Assembly (NCBI RefSeq): GCF_023913735.1
Contig: NZ_JAMXBH010000003.1
Coordinates: forward strand, 183,072 to 247,071
Source of the DNA: Pseudarthrobacter raffinosi
GTDB taxonomy: Bacteria > Actinomycetota > Actinomycetes > Actinomycetales > Micrococcaceae
Length of the DNA stretch: 64,000 nucleotides
Direction of reading: 5' to 3'
The notes beneath the pieces were generated by a model that saw only the letters and a program-made list of their open reading frames with translations, was not told where the DNA came from and did no database searches. Below, in pieces: positions 16,242 to 25,265 of this stretch (position 1 is the first letter of the stretch; each line of letters begins with the position of its first letter). A program made the translations under genes and the position numbers.

Positions 16242-17771
16242 GTGGAAAGTACCCCTATGGGATACCCCGCGCCCGGTTCGCCGGTCGATGTCATCATCGT
16301 GGGCACCGGCTTCGGAGGCCTCGGCATGGGTGCGAAGCTGGCCCGCGAGGGCGAACGGTCATTCATCATTCTTGAACGGGCGGAGGACGTGGGAGGCACC
16401 TGGCGTGACAACCACTACCCCGGCGCGGCCTGCGACGTGCCGTCGCTCCTGTACTCGTTTTCCTTCCGACCCAACCCTGAGTGGTCCCGGATGTTCGCCC
16501 CCCAGGAGGAAATCCTGAACTACCTGCGCAGCGTCGCCCGGGAAGAGAACCTCCTTGAACGGATCGTCTTCGGCGCCGAACTGACCGATGCCCGGTGGGA
16601 TGAGGCGGAAGCGCTGTGGAAAGTCAGCACCCCCAAGGGTGAGTTTGCAGCCAAAACCCTGGTGACCGCCGTCGGGCACTTATCCGAACCGAAGATGCCA
16701 GACATAGAGGGACTGGCTGACTTCTCCGGCGAAGTGTTCCACTCGGCGCAGTGGAATGACGGGATTGACCTGGCGGGCAAGCGGGTGGGCATCGTCGGCT
16801 CGGGAGCCACGGCCATCCAGGTTTTGCCCGAGGTGGCAAAGATCGCCGGGGAGGTCGTCGTGTTCCAGCGTTCCGCCCCGTACGTGACTCCGCGTCCGGA
16901 CCGTTCCTACACCGAGGAGGAAAAGGGTCTTTTCCGCAAGATGCCCGAGGTGATGCAGGAACTGCGGGAGGAGATGTTCTGGTCCAACGAGGAGCGCTAC
17001 GCCCAGCGCCGGGGCACCCCGACGCTGGTCTCCGCCGCAGCCCAGGTTGCCCTGGACCATCTGCACCGGCAGATTGAGGATCCGGAACTCCGCCGGAAGC
17101 TGACCCCGGACTATACGTTCGGCTGCAAGCGGGTGCTGAAGTCCAGCGATTACTATCCCACGTTCACGCAGGACCACGTCCGCCTGGAAACCGGCGGCGT
17201 CACGCGTGTGGAGGGCAACCGTGTAGTCGGCGGAGACGGGGGCAGCCACGAACTGGACGTCATCATCGCCTGCACGGGTTTTGAAGCGACGGATCTGCCC
17301 ATCGCCTACCGTATCTTTGGCCGCGACGGCCAGCCGCTCAGTGAACGCTGGGCGAACGGCATGCAGGCCTACGCCACCACGGCCGTGCACGGTTTCCCGA
17401 ACCTGTGGATCATCAACGGGCCCAACACGGGGCTGGGCCACAACTCCGCCGTCTACATCGCCGAGGCCCAAATCGACTACATCATGGCCGCGGTGACCTT
17501 CCGCGACCAAGCCGCGGTGCCGGCACTGGAGGTGAGCAGGGAAGCGGAGGATGCCTTCATGGATCGTGTGGACCAGCTGGCGCAGGGCACTGTATGGCTC
17601 GACGGCGGCTGCAGCAGCTGGTACGTGGACCACCGCAACGGGCGGCTGACCACCCTGTGGCCGGAACCGGCCTATACCTTCCGCCAGGTCAACGCACCCT
17701 TTGACCCTGAACCCTATCTGGCCGGATCCCTGGACGAAGCCAGGGAAGAAGCCCTGGCCGGAGTGCGCTAA
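16242..17771 (+). CDS. Flavin-containing monooxygenase, Baeyer-Villiger type
   Basis: The 509-residue enzyme has the FAD Rossmann motif GTGFGG at 21-26, the ERAEDVGGTWRDNHYPGAAC block and a second NADPH-binding motif GIVGSGATA near 185-192. The Baeyer-Villiger fingerprint is FSGEVFHSAQWN at 161-172 (FxGxxxHxxxW form). It inserts one oxygen atom of O2 beside a ketone carbonyl to give an ester or lactone, using NADPH. The start is GTG 16242 with GGAGG four bases upstream; a frame back to 16191 overlaps the hydrolase. Position 12 after the motif His/Trp is Asn rather than Pro/Asp, a minor departure. The likely substrate is a cyclic or terpenoid ketone, given the hydrolase and dehydrogenases around it; this is not proven. 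Confidence 0.9.
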   Translation: MESTPMGYPAPGSPVDVIIVGTGFGGLGMGAKLAREGERSFIILERAEDVGGTWRDNHYPGAACDVPSLLYSFSFRPNPEWSRMFAPQEEILNYLRSVAREENLLERIVFGAELTDARWDEAEALWKVSTPKGEFAAKTLVTAVGHLSEPKMPDIEGLADFSGEVFHSAQWNDGIDLAGKRVGIVGSGATAIQVLPEVAKIAGEVVVFQRSAPYVTPRPDRSYTEEEKGLFRKMPEVMQELREEMFWSNEERYAQRRGTPTLVSAAAQVALDHLHRQIEDPELRRKLTPDYTFGCKRVLKSSDYYPTFTQDHVRLETGGVTRVEGNRVVGGDGGSHELDVIIACTGFEATDLPIAYRIFGRDGQPLSERWANGMQAYATTAVHGFPNLWIINGPNTGLGHNSAVYIAEAQIDYIMAAVTFRDQAAVPALEVSREAEDAFMDRVDQLAQGTVWLDGGCSSWYVDHRNGRLTTLWPEPAYTFRQVNAPFDPEPYLAGSLDEAREEALAGVR

Positions 17772-17835
17772 CGGCCCCACCGGGGGGGTGCCTAAAAGGA
17801 GGCACGCCTCCCGTTCAACGAGGAACGGAGAAAGC

Positions 17836-18606
17836 ATGAGTAACAACCCGCAGCACCAACGAACAGCCGTCGTCACCGGCGCGGCCGGGGGCATCGGCCG
17901 CAGCATCGTGGAGTCATTCCTGGCCAGCGGGGACCGGGTGATCGCCGTGGATGCCTCGAACTCCGCACTGGCCGGCCTCCAGGCGGACCTGCATCCGCAG
18001 GGCGGATCCCTGCAGACGCTGCACTGTGATGTCACCGAGCCCGGCGACTGGAAGCGGATTGCCGAGGCGGTGGAGGCCACCCCGGAAACCCCTACGGTAC
18101 TGGTCAACAATGCCGGCATCTCCCCGAAACGGGACGGGCAGAAAATCCCGGGTGATGAAGTCCCCCTGGACGAGTGGACGAGCGTTCTGTCGGTGAACCT
18201 CACGGGACCGTTCCTGGGTATCCAGGCGCTGGTGCCGCACATGAAGAACACCGGTTTCGGCAGGATCGTCAATATGTCATCCCTGGCAGGACGGGACGGC
18301 GGCAGGCTCGGCGGGGTCCACTATGCCGCGACCAAAACGGGCCTGCTCGGCTTGACCCGCTCCTTCGCCCGGGAACTGGCACCGTTCGGCATCACCGTCA
18401 ACGCCATCGCCCCGGGGCGGATCGACGCCGGCATGGCGGCCGGCGTCTCCGATGAAGTCAACCGGAACTATCTCAGCCGCATCCCGGTAGGCCGGCTGGG
18501 ACTCGCCAGTGATGTCGCCCAGGCCGTCCAGTACCTGGCCGCCGTCGAAAACGGCTTCGTCACGGGTGTCACGGTTGACGTCAACGGAGGGTCGTACATG
18601 GGATGA
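17836..18606 (+). CDS. Short-chain dehydrogenase/reductase (FabG-like)
   Basis: A 256-residue classical SDR: TGAAGGIG cofactor motif at about 15-22, Asp after the second beta strand (IAVDASNS) pointing to NAD(H), NNAGIS, the catalytic Ser in NMSSLAG, YAATKTG with the Tyr/Lys pair, and a C-terminal VDVNGGSYMG. ATG 17836 has GGAG five bases upstream; the longer frame starts inside the monooxygenase gene. It overlaps the next SDR gene by four bases (ATGA). In this operon it could supply the ketone substrate for the monooxygenase by oxidising a cyclic alcohol, as in cyclohexanol degradation (inference). Confidence 0.9.
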   Translation: MSNNPQHQRTAVVTGAAGGIGRSIVESFLASGDRVIAVDASNSALAGLQADLHPQGGSLQTLHCDVTEPGDWKRIAEAVEATPETPTVLVNNAGISPKRDGQKIPGDEVPLDEWTSVLSVNLTGPFLGIQALVPHMKNTGFGRIVNMSSLAGRDGGRLGGVHYAATKTGLLGLTRSFARELAPFGITVNAIAPGRIDAGMAAGVSDEVNRNYLSRIPVGRLGLASDVAQAVQYLAAVENGFVTGVTVDVNGGSYMG

Positions 18607-19487
18607 GATTCCAATCCATGAATCCCCCGAAGGCGGATGGGAGAGGGGTTGGCCGGTCGCCGGCGCCGGACAGGCTGCGGGGCAAGGTAGTGCTGATCAC
18701 CGGCGGTGCCGGAGGTATCGCGGTGGCCACGGCTCACCGGCTGGCCGCGGCAGGAGCATACGTATCCCTCGTTGACCGCGACCAGCCAGCCCTGGACCAG
18801 CTTGTCTCCACGCTGGGTGACGGCCACCTGGCCACGGCAGCGGATGTGACGGACCACGTGTCCTTGCAGGGCGCAGCCCGACGGACAGTGGAGCACTTCG
18901 GCCGGCTGGACATCGTCTTTGCCTGCGCCGGCATCGGCAGTGCCTCCACCGTGGCCGCTTCCAGCACCGAGGACTTGCTGCGGATCGTCGACGTCAATCT
19001 TGGCGGGGTAATCAGGACCGTCAAGGCTACCCTGGAGGAGGTCACCGCAAACCGGGGCTATTACCTGCTCATGAGTTCGGCCGCCGCGTTGAAGAATGTT
19101 CCGCGGGCCAACGCGTATGCCGCCTCCAAGGCGGGCGTGGAGGCCTTTGGCGGGGCGCTGCGGCTGGAACTGGCCCATAAGGGCGTTGACGTGGGCGTCG
19201 CGCATCCGGCATGGGTGAGCACCGGCATGATTTCCGGGGCGGGAAGCCGGGCCGGGGAGAGCCGCTCCCTTCCGTGGCCCTTCAGCGTGGTGTCCAGCAC
19301 GGACGCCTGCGCCGGCCTGCTCGTCGGTGCGATGGCCGCGCGCCAGCGCAAGGTATTCGTCCCGCGCAGCCTGGCCCTGATGGATCCTCTGCGGTGGCTC
19401 TCAACCGGGCCGCTGTGGGACGCCTTCATGAAACCCCGGGCGGCGCTGAGCGTCTCCCTGCTTGAGTCCGCATCTTTTAACGAATGA
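18603..19487 (+). CDS. Short-chain dehydrogenase/reductase, longer form
   Basis: A 294-residue SDR. The N-terminal extension is followed by LRGKVVLITGGAGGIAVATA. The last Gly of the usual TGxxxGIG motif is Ala here. VDRDQP follows the second strand. The active site is MSSAAALKNVPRANAYAASK with Ser, Tyr and Lys in place. The C-terminal part (KVFVPRSLALMDPLRWLS) resembles the membrane-associated SDRs often seen with flavin monooxygenases in actinobacteria. The start overlaps the preceding SDR stop (ATGA), so the two are translationally coupled. The substrate is probably a hydroxylated or ketone intermediate of the same pathway; which of the two SDRs does which step cannot be told. Confidence 0.87.
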   Translation: MRFQSMNPPKADGRGVGRSPAPDRLRGKVVLITGGAGGIAVATAHRLAAAGAYVSLVDRDQPALDQLVSTLGDGHLATAADVTDHVSLQGAARRTVEHFGRLDIVFACAGIGSASTVAASSTEDLLRIVDVNLGGVIRTVKATLEEVTANRGYYLLMSSAAALKNVPRANAYAASKAGVEAFGGALRLELAHKGVDVGVAHPAWVSTGMISGAGSRAGESRSLPWPFSVVSSTDACAGLLVGAMAARQRKVFVPRSLALMDPLRWLSTGPLWDAFMKPRAALSVSLLESASFNE

Positions 19488-19534
19488 TTAAAATCACCCG
19501 CGGCAGTTGTGCCCGGGGTCACAATCCTGTTTAC

Positions 19535-19566
19535 TGAGAGGGCACTCCTTGCGGAGTGCACTCTCA
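19535..19566. promoter_or_regulatory. 32-bp palindromic operator, copy 2 (before tctC)
   Basis: TGAGAG, GGCACTCC, TTGC, GGAGTGCA, CTCTCA: a near-perfect dyad in which GCACTCC and GGAGTGC pair around TTGC and the outer TGAGAG/CTCTCA pair. It shares its block structure with 15239-15270. It lies 29 bases before the tctC start, in the 108-base gap after the SDR genes, so the transporter probably has its own promoter under the same TetR repressor. Confidence 0.7.
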
Positions 19567-19595
19567 ACTTCAGCCCGAAATCATCAGAGGTTACC

Positions 19596-20567
19596 TTGAA
19601 TAAGACTCGCGTGTTCTCCGCTGCCGTCACTGTCGCCGGCCTTGCCCTTACCGTTACAGCCTGCTCCGGTGCTTCTAAAGCATCGACCGAGGGCTACCCG
19701 ACCAAGTCCATTACGTTCGTTATGCCCTATGCAGCGGGAGGTCCATCCGACACGACGGCGCGTGCCTACGGGGCCTGCCTTGGAAAGCTGCTGGGCGGCA
19801 CTTTCGTGGTGGAGAACCTTGACAGCGGAGCAGGTGCGGTGGCCATGCAAAAGCTGGCCGGCGCCAAGCCCGACGGCTACACCGTAGGCCTCAGCACCAA
19901 CGGGCCTATGGTCCTGAACCCAATGAGCAACGACCTGGCCTACTCCCAGGACGATTTCCAGGCCCTGGGCACCATGGCAGCGATCCCCACCTTGTTCGCT
20001 GTGCCAAAGGACTCTTCGTACAAGACCCTGCAGGAGTTGTTTGACGCCGCCAAGGCGAACCCGGGGAAGATCTCCATCGGTGTTCCCGGGGCAACCAGCT
20101 CGCTGGCCACTGAACTCAAGCGCGTGCAGAAGGAGAGCGGCATCGAGTTCGCACTGGTTCCCACCTCCGGCAGCGCCGAACTCATCACCAACCTGCTGGG
20201 CGGCCACATCGACGCCGGATTCGTCAACGACTACGTCGACGTTGAGGCCCAGGTGAAGGCCGGCGCCCTCGTCCCGCTCGCTGCTGCCGGTGAAGCGCGC
20301 TCGGAGGCCTTCCCCGACGCTCCCACGACCCAGGAGGCTGGCTACGACGTCAAGACGACTTCGGTCTACGGTCTCTTCGCCCCCAAGGGCCTGCCGCAGC
20401 AGGTTTCCGACAAGCTCGAAAGCGGCGTCGAAACCTGCAGCAAAGACGCCGAGGTCATCAAGCAGATCGGGGACCGGTTCGTGCCTAACAGCTTCTCAAA
20501 TGCGGAAGCGACCCAGCAGGTCTTTGCCGACATGCGCACCCGTTACGAACCCCTCCAGGCGGAGTAA
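19596..20567 (+). CDS. tctC: Tripartite tricarboxylate transporter substrate-binding protein (TctC), set 1
   Basis: A 323-residue lipoprotein. The start is TTG 19596 with AGAGG five bases upstream, giving a short signal with lipobox LTVTAC (Cys about 19). The mature protein begins like the Bug/TctC family: YPTKSITFVMPYAAGGPSDT, later GVPGATSSLATELK, LLGGHIDAGFVND and APKGLP. These proteins bind carboxylates outside the membrane and pass them to TctAB. Full tctB and tctA genes follow. The 32-bp operator just upstream ties it to the TetR module. Its ligand is probably an acidic substrate or intermediate of the pathway, identity unknown. Confidence 0.92.
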   Translation: MNKTRVFSAAVTVAGLALTVTACSGASKASTEGYPTKSITFVMPYAAGGPSDTTARAYGACLGKLLGGTFVVENLDSGAGAVAMQKLAGAKPDGYTVGLSTNGPMVLNPMSNDLAYSQDDFQALGTMAAIPTLFAVPKDSSYKTLQELFDAAKANPGKISIGVPGATSSLATELKRVQKESGIEFALVPTSGSAELITNLLGGHIDAGFVNDYVDVEAQVKAGALVPLAAAGEARSEAFPDAPTTQEAGYDVKTTSVYGLFAPKGLPQQVSDKLESGVETCSKDAEVIKQIGDRFVPNSFSNAEATQQVFADMRTRYEPLQAE

Positions 20568-20623
20568 CAAGACAACGACTCAACCGCCGGCCAACGACGG
20601 CCGGCACGAAGAAGGGTGAACCC

Positions 20624-21136
20624 ATGGTTTCTTCTCCCGTGGAAGCGGCCGCCGAGATCAGGGAGCCGGAAAGGCCCCACTCCGGCTCCCTGCGCTGGCA
20701 GCGCAGAATCGCTCCGCTCGTCCTGCTCGCACTGGGCCTCGGGGCAGCGTCCGGGTCATGGCAGTTGAAGCTGGGCACCCTGCACAATCCTGCCCCGGGC
20801 CTCTGGCCGTTCGTCATCTCGCTGGCCATCGTCCTCAGCGCCACGGCCCTGATCGTATGGCCGGGACATGAGCCGGTGGAGGCTTGGGGCCGGAAGAGCC
20901 TGTCGGTAGTGGCCGGCATCGCCAGCCTTGCCGCGTTCGTGGTGCTCTTCGAACTGATCGGCTTCTTCATCCCGGCCGTGTTGATGCTCCTTCTATGGCT
21001 GCGCGTTTTCGGCCGGGAGTCGTGGCGCTGGACGGCGGTTTTCGCTGTGGCCGGCCCGGCAGTGCTTTACGTCATCTTCGACCGGCTCCTCGGCGTACCC
21101 TTCCCCGCCGACCTGGCGCTTGACGCCTTCGTCTAG
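20624..21136 (+). CDS. tctB: TctB small membrane subunit, set 1
   Basis: The 170-residue protein has four predicted membrane helices after a charged N-terminus. The first is IAPLVLLALGLGAASGSW; the PGPGLWPF-like segment appears here as PAPGLWPFVISLAI, a TctB hallmark. AAGGGTG lies before ATG 20624. It forms the membrane complex with TctA (14 bases downstream) and receives substrate from TctC. Sequence and length are typical; its counterpart in set 2 at 29300-29845 is clearly similar. Confidence 0.88.
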   Translation: MVSSPVEAAAEIREPERPHSGSLRWQRRIAPLVLLALGLGAASGSWQLKLGTLHNPAPGLWPFVISLAIVLSATALIVWPGHEPVEAWGRKSLSVVAGIASLAAFVVLFELIGFFIPAVLMLLLWLRVFGRESWRWTAVFAVAGPAVLYVIFDRLLGVPFPADLALDAFV

Positions 21137-21150
21137 AAACGGAAAATGAC

Positions 21151-22797
21151 ATGGATATCCTGAGCAACCTCGGTGAAGGCTTCTCGGTCGCCTTAGACCC
21201 GGTGAACCTGCTGTTCGTCCTGATTGGCGTGGTGGTGGGGACCGCCATCGGTGTCCTGCCCGGCCTGGGCCCCACCGCGACGATTGCCCTGCTGCTGCCC
21301 ATCACCTACACGATGGATCCGACCGCTTCGATCATCATGCTGGCGGGCATCTACTACGGGTCGATGTACGGGGGCACCATCACCTCCGTACTGCTGCGCC
21401 TGCCGGGCGAGGCAGCCTCGGTGGTGACCACCTTCGATGGCTACCAGATGACCAAACAGGGCCGTGCCGGTGCCGCCCTCGGCATCTCCGCCATAGGTTC
21501 TTTCATCGGCGGCACCGTGGCCGTCATCGGCCTGACGTTCCTGGCCCCCGCGCTGGGCAAGATCGCCCTGTCGATGGGTCCGGCCGGCTTTGTTGCCCTC
21601 ATGGTCATGGGCCTGTTCCTGGTCACGTCCCTGGGCACCGGATCCGCCATCAAGAGCGTGTGCATGGCCGCCGTCGGCCTGCTGCTGTCCACGGTCGGGC
21701 AGGATCCCGTCAACGGGTCGGCACGCTTCACGTTCGGCCAGGCGCCGCTGCTGAGCGGCCTGGACTTCGTGGCCGTGGCGATGGGCCTGTTCGGCGTCGC
21801 TGAACTCCTGCGGTCCCTGGAACAGACCGAAAAAGCCCAGATCATCAAGACCAAGATCAAGAACATCTGGCCCACGCGGAAGGACATGAAGGACTCCGCC
21901 GGTGCCATCGGCCGCGGCTCGGTTCTCGGTTTCTTCATCGGCATCCTTCCCGGTGGTGGTGGTGTCATTTCATCCTTGGCCTCCTACGCGCTGGAGAAGA
22001 GGCGGGCGAAGGATCCCAGCCGGTTCGGCAAGGGCGCCATCGAAGGAGTGGCCGGGCCGGAAACGGCGAACAACGCCTCCTCGACCACCGCGTTCATTCC
22101 GCTGCTGGTCCTTGGTATTCCCTCCAACGTGGTGCTGGCAATGATCTTCGGCGCCCTGCTGATGCACGGCATCACGCCGGGACCGCGGCTGATGACCGAT
22201 CACTCCGGACTCTTCTGGGGCGTCATCGCGTCGATGTACATCGGCAACCTGATGCTGCTCATCCTCAACATTCCGCTCGTGGGCATCTTCATCCAGATGC
22301 TGCGCGTGCGCCAAGGCATCCTGGTCGCCTTTTCCCTGCTGATCGTGCTGATCGGCGTCTACTCGATCAACAACACGTCCTTTGACATGTGGGTTGTGCT
22401 GGCCTTCGGCGTCCTGGGCTGGATCATGTCCAAGACAGGCTTCGACGCCGGCCCGCTGGTGCTGGCCTTCGTCCTGGGCCCGATCCTGGAGAAATCCTTC
22501 CGCCAGTCCATGCTGATTTCCGGCGGCAGCCTGGACATCTTCGTGACCGATCCGGCCGCGGCGATCATCTTCAGCCTGATCCTCGCCGGCATCGCCATCA
22601 AAGCCATCAGCGGGTTCCGGCACCGCTTTGCCGGAGCCAAGGCTTCCCCACACGTGCCGGTGGCGGAGGAGGAAGATCCGCAGGCCACGTCCGACGGCGG
22701 TGACCCTGCAATACTCCCCGCCGCCTCTTCGGGACCGGGTGAGGGGGCGCCGGCAGCCCAGCATGCCGACAAGCAACACAGCCCCACTGCCCGCTGA
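21151..22797 (+). CDS. tctA: TctA large membrane subunit, set 1
   Basis: The 548-residue, roughly 12-helix permease has the conserved TctA signatures GVLPGLGPTATIALLLP, GIYYGSMYGGTITSVL, RLPGEAASVVTTFDGY, GILPGGGGVISSLASY and AGPETANNASSTTAFIPLL. It uses an ion gradient to move the carboxylate delivered by TctC. It is strikingly close to TctA of set 2 (27712-29298): long stretches of the first 130 residues are identical. The sets are therefore recent paralogs. A hydrophilic tail of about 45 residues follows the last helix and ends 11 bases before the MFS gene. Confidence 0.93.
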   Translation: MDILSNLGEGFSVALDPVNLLFVLIGVVVGTAIGVLPGLGPTATIALLLPITYTMDPTASIIMLAGIYYGSMYGGTITSVLLRLPGEAASVVTTFDGYQMTKQGRAGAALGISAIGSFIGGTVAVIGLTFLAPALGKIALSMGPAGFVALMVMGLFLVTSLGTGSAIKSVCMAAVGLLLSTVGQDPVNGSARFTFGQAPLLSGLDFVAVAMGLFGVAELLRSLEQTEKAQIIKTKIKNIWPTRKDMKDSAGAIGRGSVLGFFIGILPGGGGVISSLASYALEKRRAKDPSRFGKGAIEGVAGPETANNASSTTAFIPLLVLGIPSNVVLAMIFGALLMHGITPGPRLMTDHSGLFWGVIASMYIGNLMLLILNIPLVGIFIQMLRVRQGILVAFSLLIVLIGVYSINNTSFDMWVVLAFGVLGWIMSKTGFDAGPLVLAFVLGPILEKSFRQSMLISGGSLDIFVTDPAAAIIFSLILAGIAIKAISGFRHRFAGAKASPHVPVAEEEDPQATSDGGDPAILPAASSGPGEGAPAAQHADKQHSPTAR

Positions 22798-22808
22798 TCG
22801 CCAAGGAA

Positions 22809-24296
22809 ATGCCTCTACGCGGGAAAGGCAGAGCATCGAAGCCCAGGGCTGCCGGCAGACTCCTTGTGCCGGTGCTCTGCCTGTGCGGCACAACCGTCAC
22901 CCTCCAGCAGGCCACGGTCGTTCCCCTGCTTCCCGAGTTGCCGCGCCTGCTCGGAATCACCGTCGAGGACGCCTCCTGGATCCTCACGGCCACACTGCTG
23001 GCCAGCGCAGTGGCCACGCCCGTACTCAGCCGTCTGGCAGACATGTTCGGCAAACGCCGGATCATGCTCGTCTGCCTGGTTATGATGACCGTAGGCTCAG
23101 CATTGGCGGCGGTCGATCTGGGCTTTCCGGCCATGATCGCAGGCCGCTCGCTGCAAGGATTCGCTGCAGCCCTCGTGCCCGTGGGCATCAGCGTCCTACG
23201 CGAGGAGATCCCCGCTACGAAGCTCGGCCCCGCCGTCGCGATGATCAGCGCCACCTTGGGTTTCGGGAGTGCATTGGGTCTTACGCTGGCCGGTGTGCTG
23301 TACGAGTTCCTCGGCTGGCAGTCAATCTTTTGGAGCGCCGCTGCAGCCGGGATCGTCCTGATCGCGCTATTGCCGCTGGTCATGTCGAAATCCCGTATCC
23401 GCACGCCGGGCACGTTCGACTACGGAGGGGCTATCCTGCTCTCGATTGCCCTGACCGCAGCACTTCTTGCCTTGTCTAAGGGCGGTACCTGGGGCTGGAC
23501 CAGTGCACCAACGCTGATCACGGCACTAACGGCGGTCGTTGGCCTGGCCTTATGGGTCCCGGTCGAACTGAAAATCAGTCAGCCGATGCTGGACCTGCGA
23601 ACATCGGCCCGGAAACCCGTGCTGATCACGAACCTGGTTGCGGTCCTTGTGGGTTACTCCATGTACTCCAACCTGCTCTCCACCACCCAGCAGTTGCAGA
23701 TGCCTGGCGCGGCTGGATACGGCTTCGGCTTGAGCGTGATGGCTGCCGGCCTTTGCATGGTTCCCATCGGCTTGGCAATGGTGATCTTCACTCCCGTATC
23801 CGCCCTGAGCAGCCGCCGTTACGGCGCCAAAACCGCCCTCATTATGGGTTCCCTCGTTTCTGCCGCCGGCTACGTTGGCCGCCTCTTCCTGACCGAAGAA
23901 CTCTGGATGGTGATGCTAGGAGCTGTTGTTATAGGCATCGGCAACGCCATAGCCTATGCGGCGATGCCGATCCTCATCATGGGATCTGTCCCCTTAGCCG
24001 TCACTGCCGCTGCCAACGGGCTGAACACCGTGCTGCGCGTCATCGGAACCACTGTCGGGAGCGCCGCAGTAGCCGTGCTGCTGGCCTCAACAACACTGAC
24101 CCTTGACGGAACAGAGCACCCATCCTTTCGAGCCTTCGAACACGTCTTCTGGATTGCCGCCGCAACAGCCCTTACTGCTGCGGTACTGGCAAGTTTCCTG
24201 CCCCGGCAACTCCCCACATCAACCGAGAACTTCGGCCGAATCGATCGGGGCATCAGGAAAACAGCACCGCCGACGCTGCCAGTCGCGGGTCGGTGA
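22809..24296 (+). CDS. MFS transporter, 14-helix type
   Basis: This 495-residue membrane protein has about 14 hydrophobic segments. The N-terminal half contains TVVPLLPELPRLLGIT and the MFS motif A as LADMFGKRRIML; motif C-like GFGSALGLTLAGVL points to an antiporter. It follows tctA by 11 bases, so it is probably the last gene of that operon, though AAGGA sits only one base before the ATG. A role in exporting a toxic intermediate or importing the parent compound is possible. Substrate unknown. Codon use past about 23000 is slightly less GC-biased than in the tct genes. Confidence 0.85.
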   Translation: MPLRGKGRASKPRAAGRLLVPVLCLCGTTVTLQQATVVPLLPELPRLLGITVEDASWILTATLLASAVATPVLSRLADMFGKRRIMLVCLVMMTVGSALAAVDLGFPAMIAGRSLQGFAAALVPVGISVLREEIPATKLGPAVAMISATLGFGSALGLTLAGVLYEFLGWQSIFWSAAAAGIVLIALLPLVMSKSRIRTPGTFDYGGAILLSIALTAALLALSKGGTWGWTSAPTLITALTAVVGLALWVPVELKISQPMLDLRTSARKPVLITNLVAVLVGYSMYSNLLSTTQQLQMPGAAGYGFGLSVMAAGLCMVPIGLAMVIFTPVSALSSRRYGAKTALIMGSLVSAAGYVGRLFLTEELWMVMLGAVVIGIGNAIAYAAMPILIMGSVPLAVTAAANGLNTVLRVIGTTVGSAAVAVLLASTTLTLDGTEHPSFRAFEHVFWIAAATALTAAVLASFLPRQLPTSTENFGRIDRGIRKTAPPTLPVAGR

Positions 24297-24419
24297 GACG
24301 AGAACATTGTCCCGAATTCGGCTGCGGTATCGGCCACGGCGGATCAGTGCCGGGCGCCAACGACGACACTCCGTGGCAGGCGCAGGACGCCGAAGGTTTG
24401 CGGGATGCCGGACCAGGGC

Positions 24420-25265
24420 TCAGCGCAGGTATACCCGCTCCGGATCCAGCACGTCCCGCAGCAGGGCCAGCTCCCGGCCGGTCGGCGGCACCGTGGTGAC
24501 CAGGTTCTCCGAGACCTGCAGGTCCCACCCCGTGGCCGCCCTGACCGCGTCCACCTCGACACCGGGATGCACAGCGGTAAGGACAAGCTCTTCGTCGATA
24601 CCCCGACGCGTCATGATGCCCAGATCCGTAATGACGGTGGTCACGCCCAAACCCGCAGGCATCACGCCACCGCGGCCCGCCGCCGCCCGGCGAGGTCCGG
24701 GCGTGGTGCAGAAGTCGAGCTCCTCCACAAGGGACCGGGGATTGTGCCGGCGCATCACCACGAAGACCTCGCCGGCGCCGGCCATCGCTTCGATGGCTCC
24801 CCCGGAGCCGGGAAGTTTCGTAACCGGCGACCCCCAGTCCTTACCGATCAGGCTTGAGTTCAGGCTGCCGAATTTGTCCACCTGGGCGGCACCGAGGAAT
24901 CCGACGTCCACGCGCTGTCCCTGCAGCACGAAGTTGAACAGCTGCGCCATGGGCAGGACCCCGGCCGCGCCGGTGACGAGGACCGAATCCGAAATACTGC
25001 GCGGCAGGTCTGCCGGCTGTGCCCCGGTAACGCCTGACTCATAGATTATTTCGACGTCCGGAGAAACCGTCCGCTGCGCCAAGGACACTGCCAGAGTGGG
25101 AAGTCCGTGTCCGGCGAACACCACGTGCTTTCCTTCCAGGGCGCGGGCGGACAGGGTGGTGAGCAGCTCGCTGCTGGTCGCCTCCGGCGGCAAGGGTTCC
25201 GTCCGGCGGCCGGGTAAGCGCGCCGGTGATGGTTCCAGCTGATCCGGTAATTTCGTAACGTTCAT
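24420..25265 (-). CDS. CoA-transferase beta subunit, glutaconate CoA-transferase (GctB)-like
   Basis: A 281-residue class I CoA-transferase subunit. After a divergent 45-residue leader it follows GctB closely: GHGLPTLAVSLAQR, then IIYESGVTGAQP with Glu76 at the position of the GctB catalytic Glu that forms the CoA thioester, then GAAQVDKFGSLNSSLIG and KLPGSGGA. The start codon overlaps the alpha-subunit stop (ATGA). It is the last gene of a seven-gene unit starting with tctC at 30863. The expected reaction is transfer of CoA from a donor acyl-CoA to a dicarboxylate or similar acid. Actinobacterial IpdAB, a ring-opening CoA hydrolase of steroid breakdown, is a related alternative. Confidence 0.85.
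   Translation of the reverse strand: MNVTKLPDQLEPSPARLPGRRTEPLPPEATSSELLTTLSARALEGKHVVFAGHGLPTLAVSLAQRTVSPDVEIIYESGVTGAQPADLPRSISDSVLVTGAAGVLPMAQLFNFVLQGQRVDVGFLGAAQVDKFGSLNSSLIGKDWGSPVTKLPGSGGAIEAMAGAGEVFVVMRRHNPRSLVEELDFCTTPGPRRAAAGRGGVMPAGLGVTTVITDLGIMTRRGIDEELVLTAVHPGVEVDAVRAATGWDLQVSENLVTTVPPTGRELALLRDVLDPERVYLR

Noticed and set aside
16680..18272. Antisense frame of 530 codons over the monooxygenase and SDR genes
   Set aside because: Spans two real genes and shows no domain.
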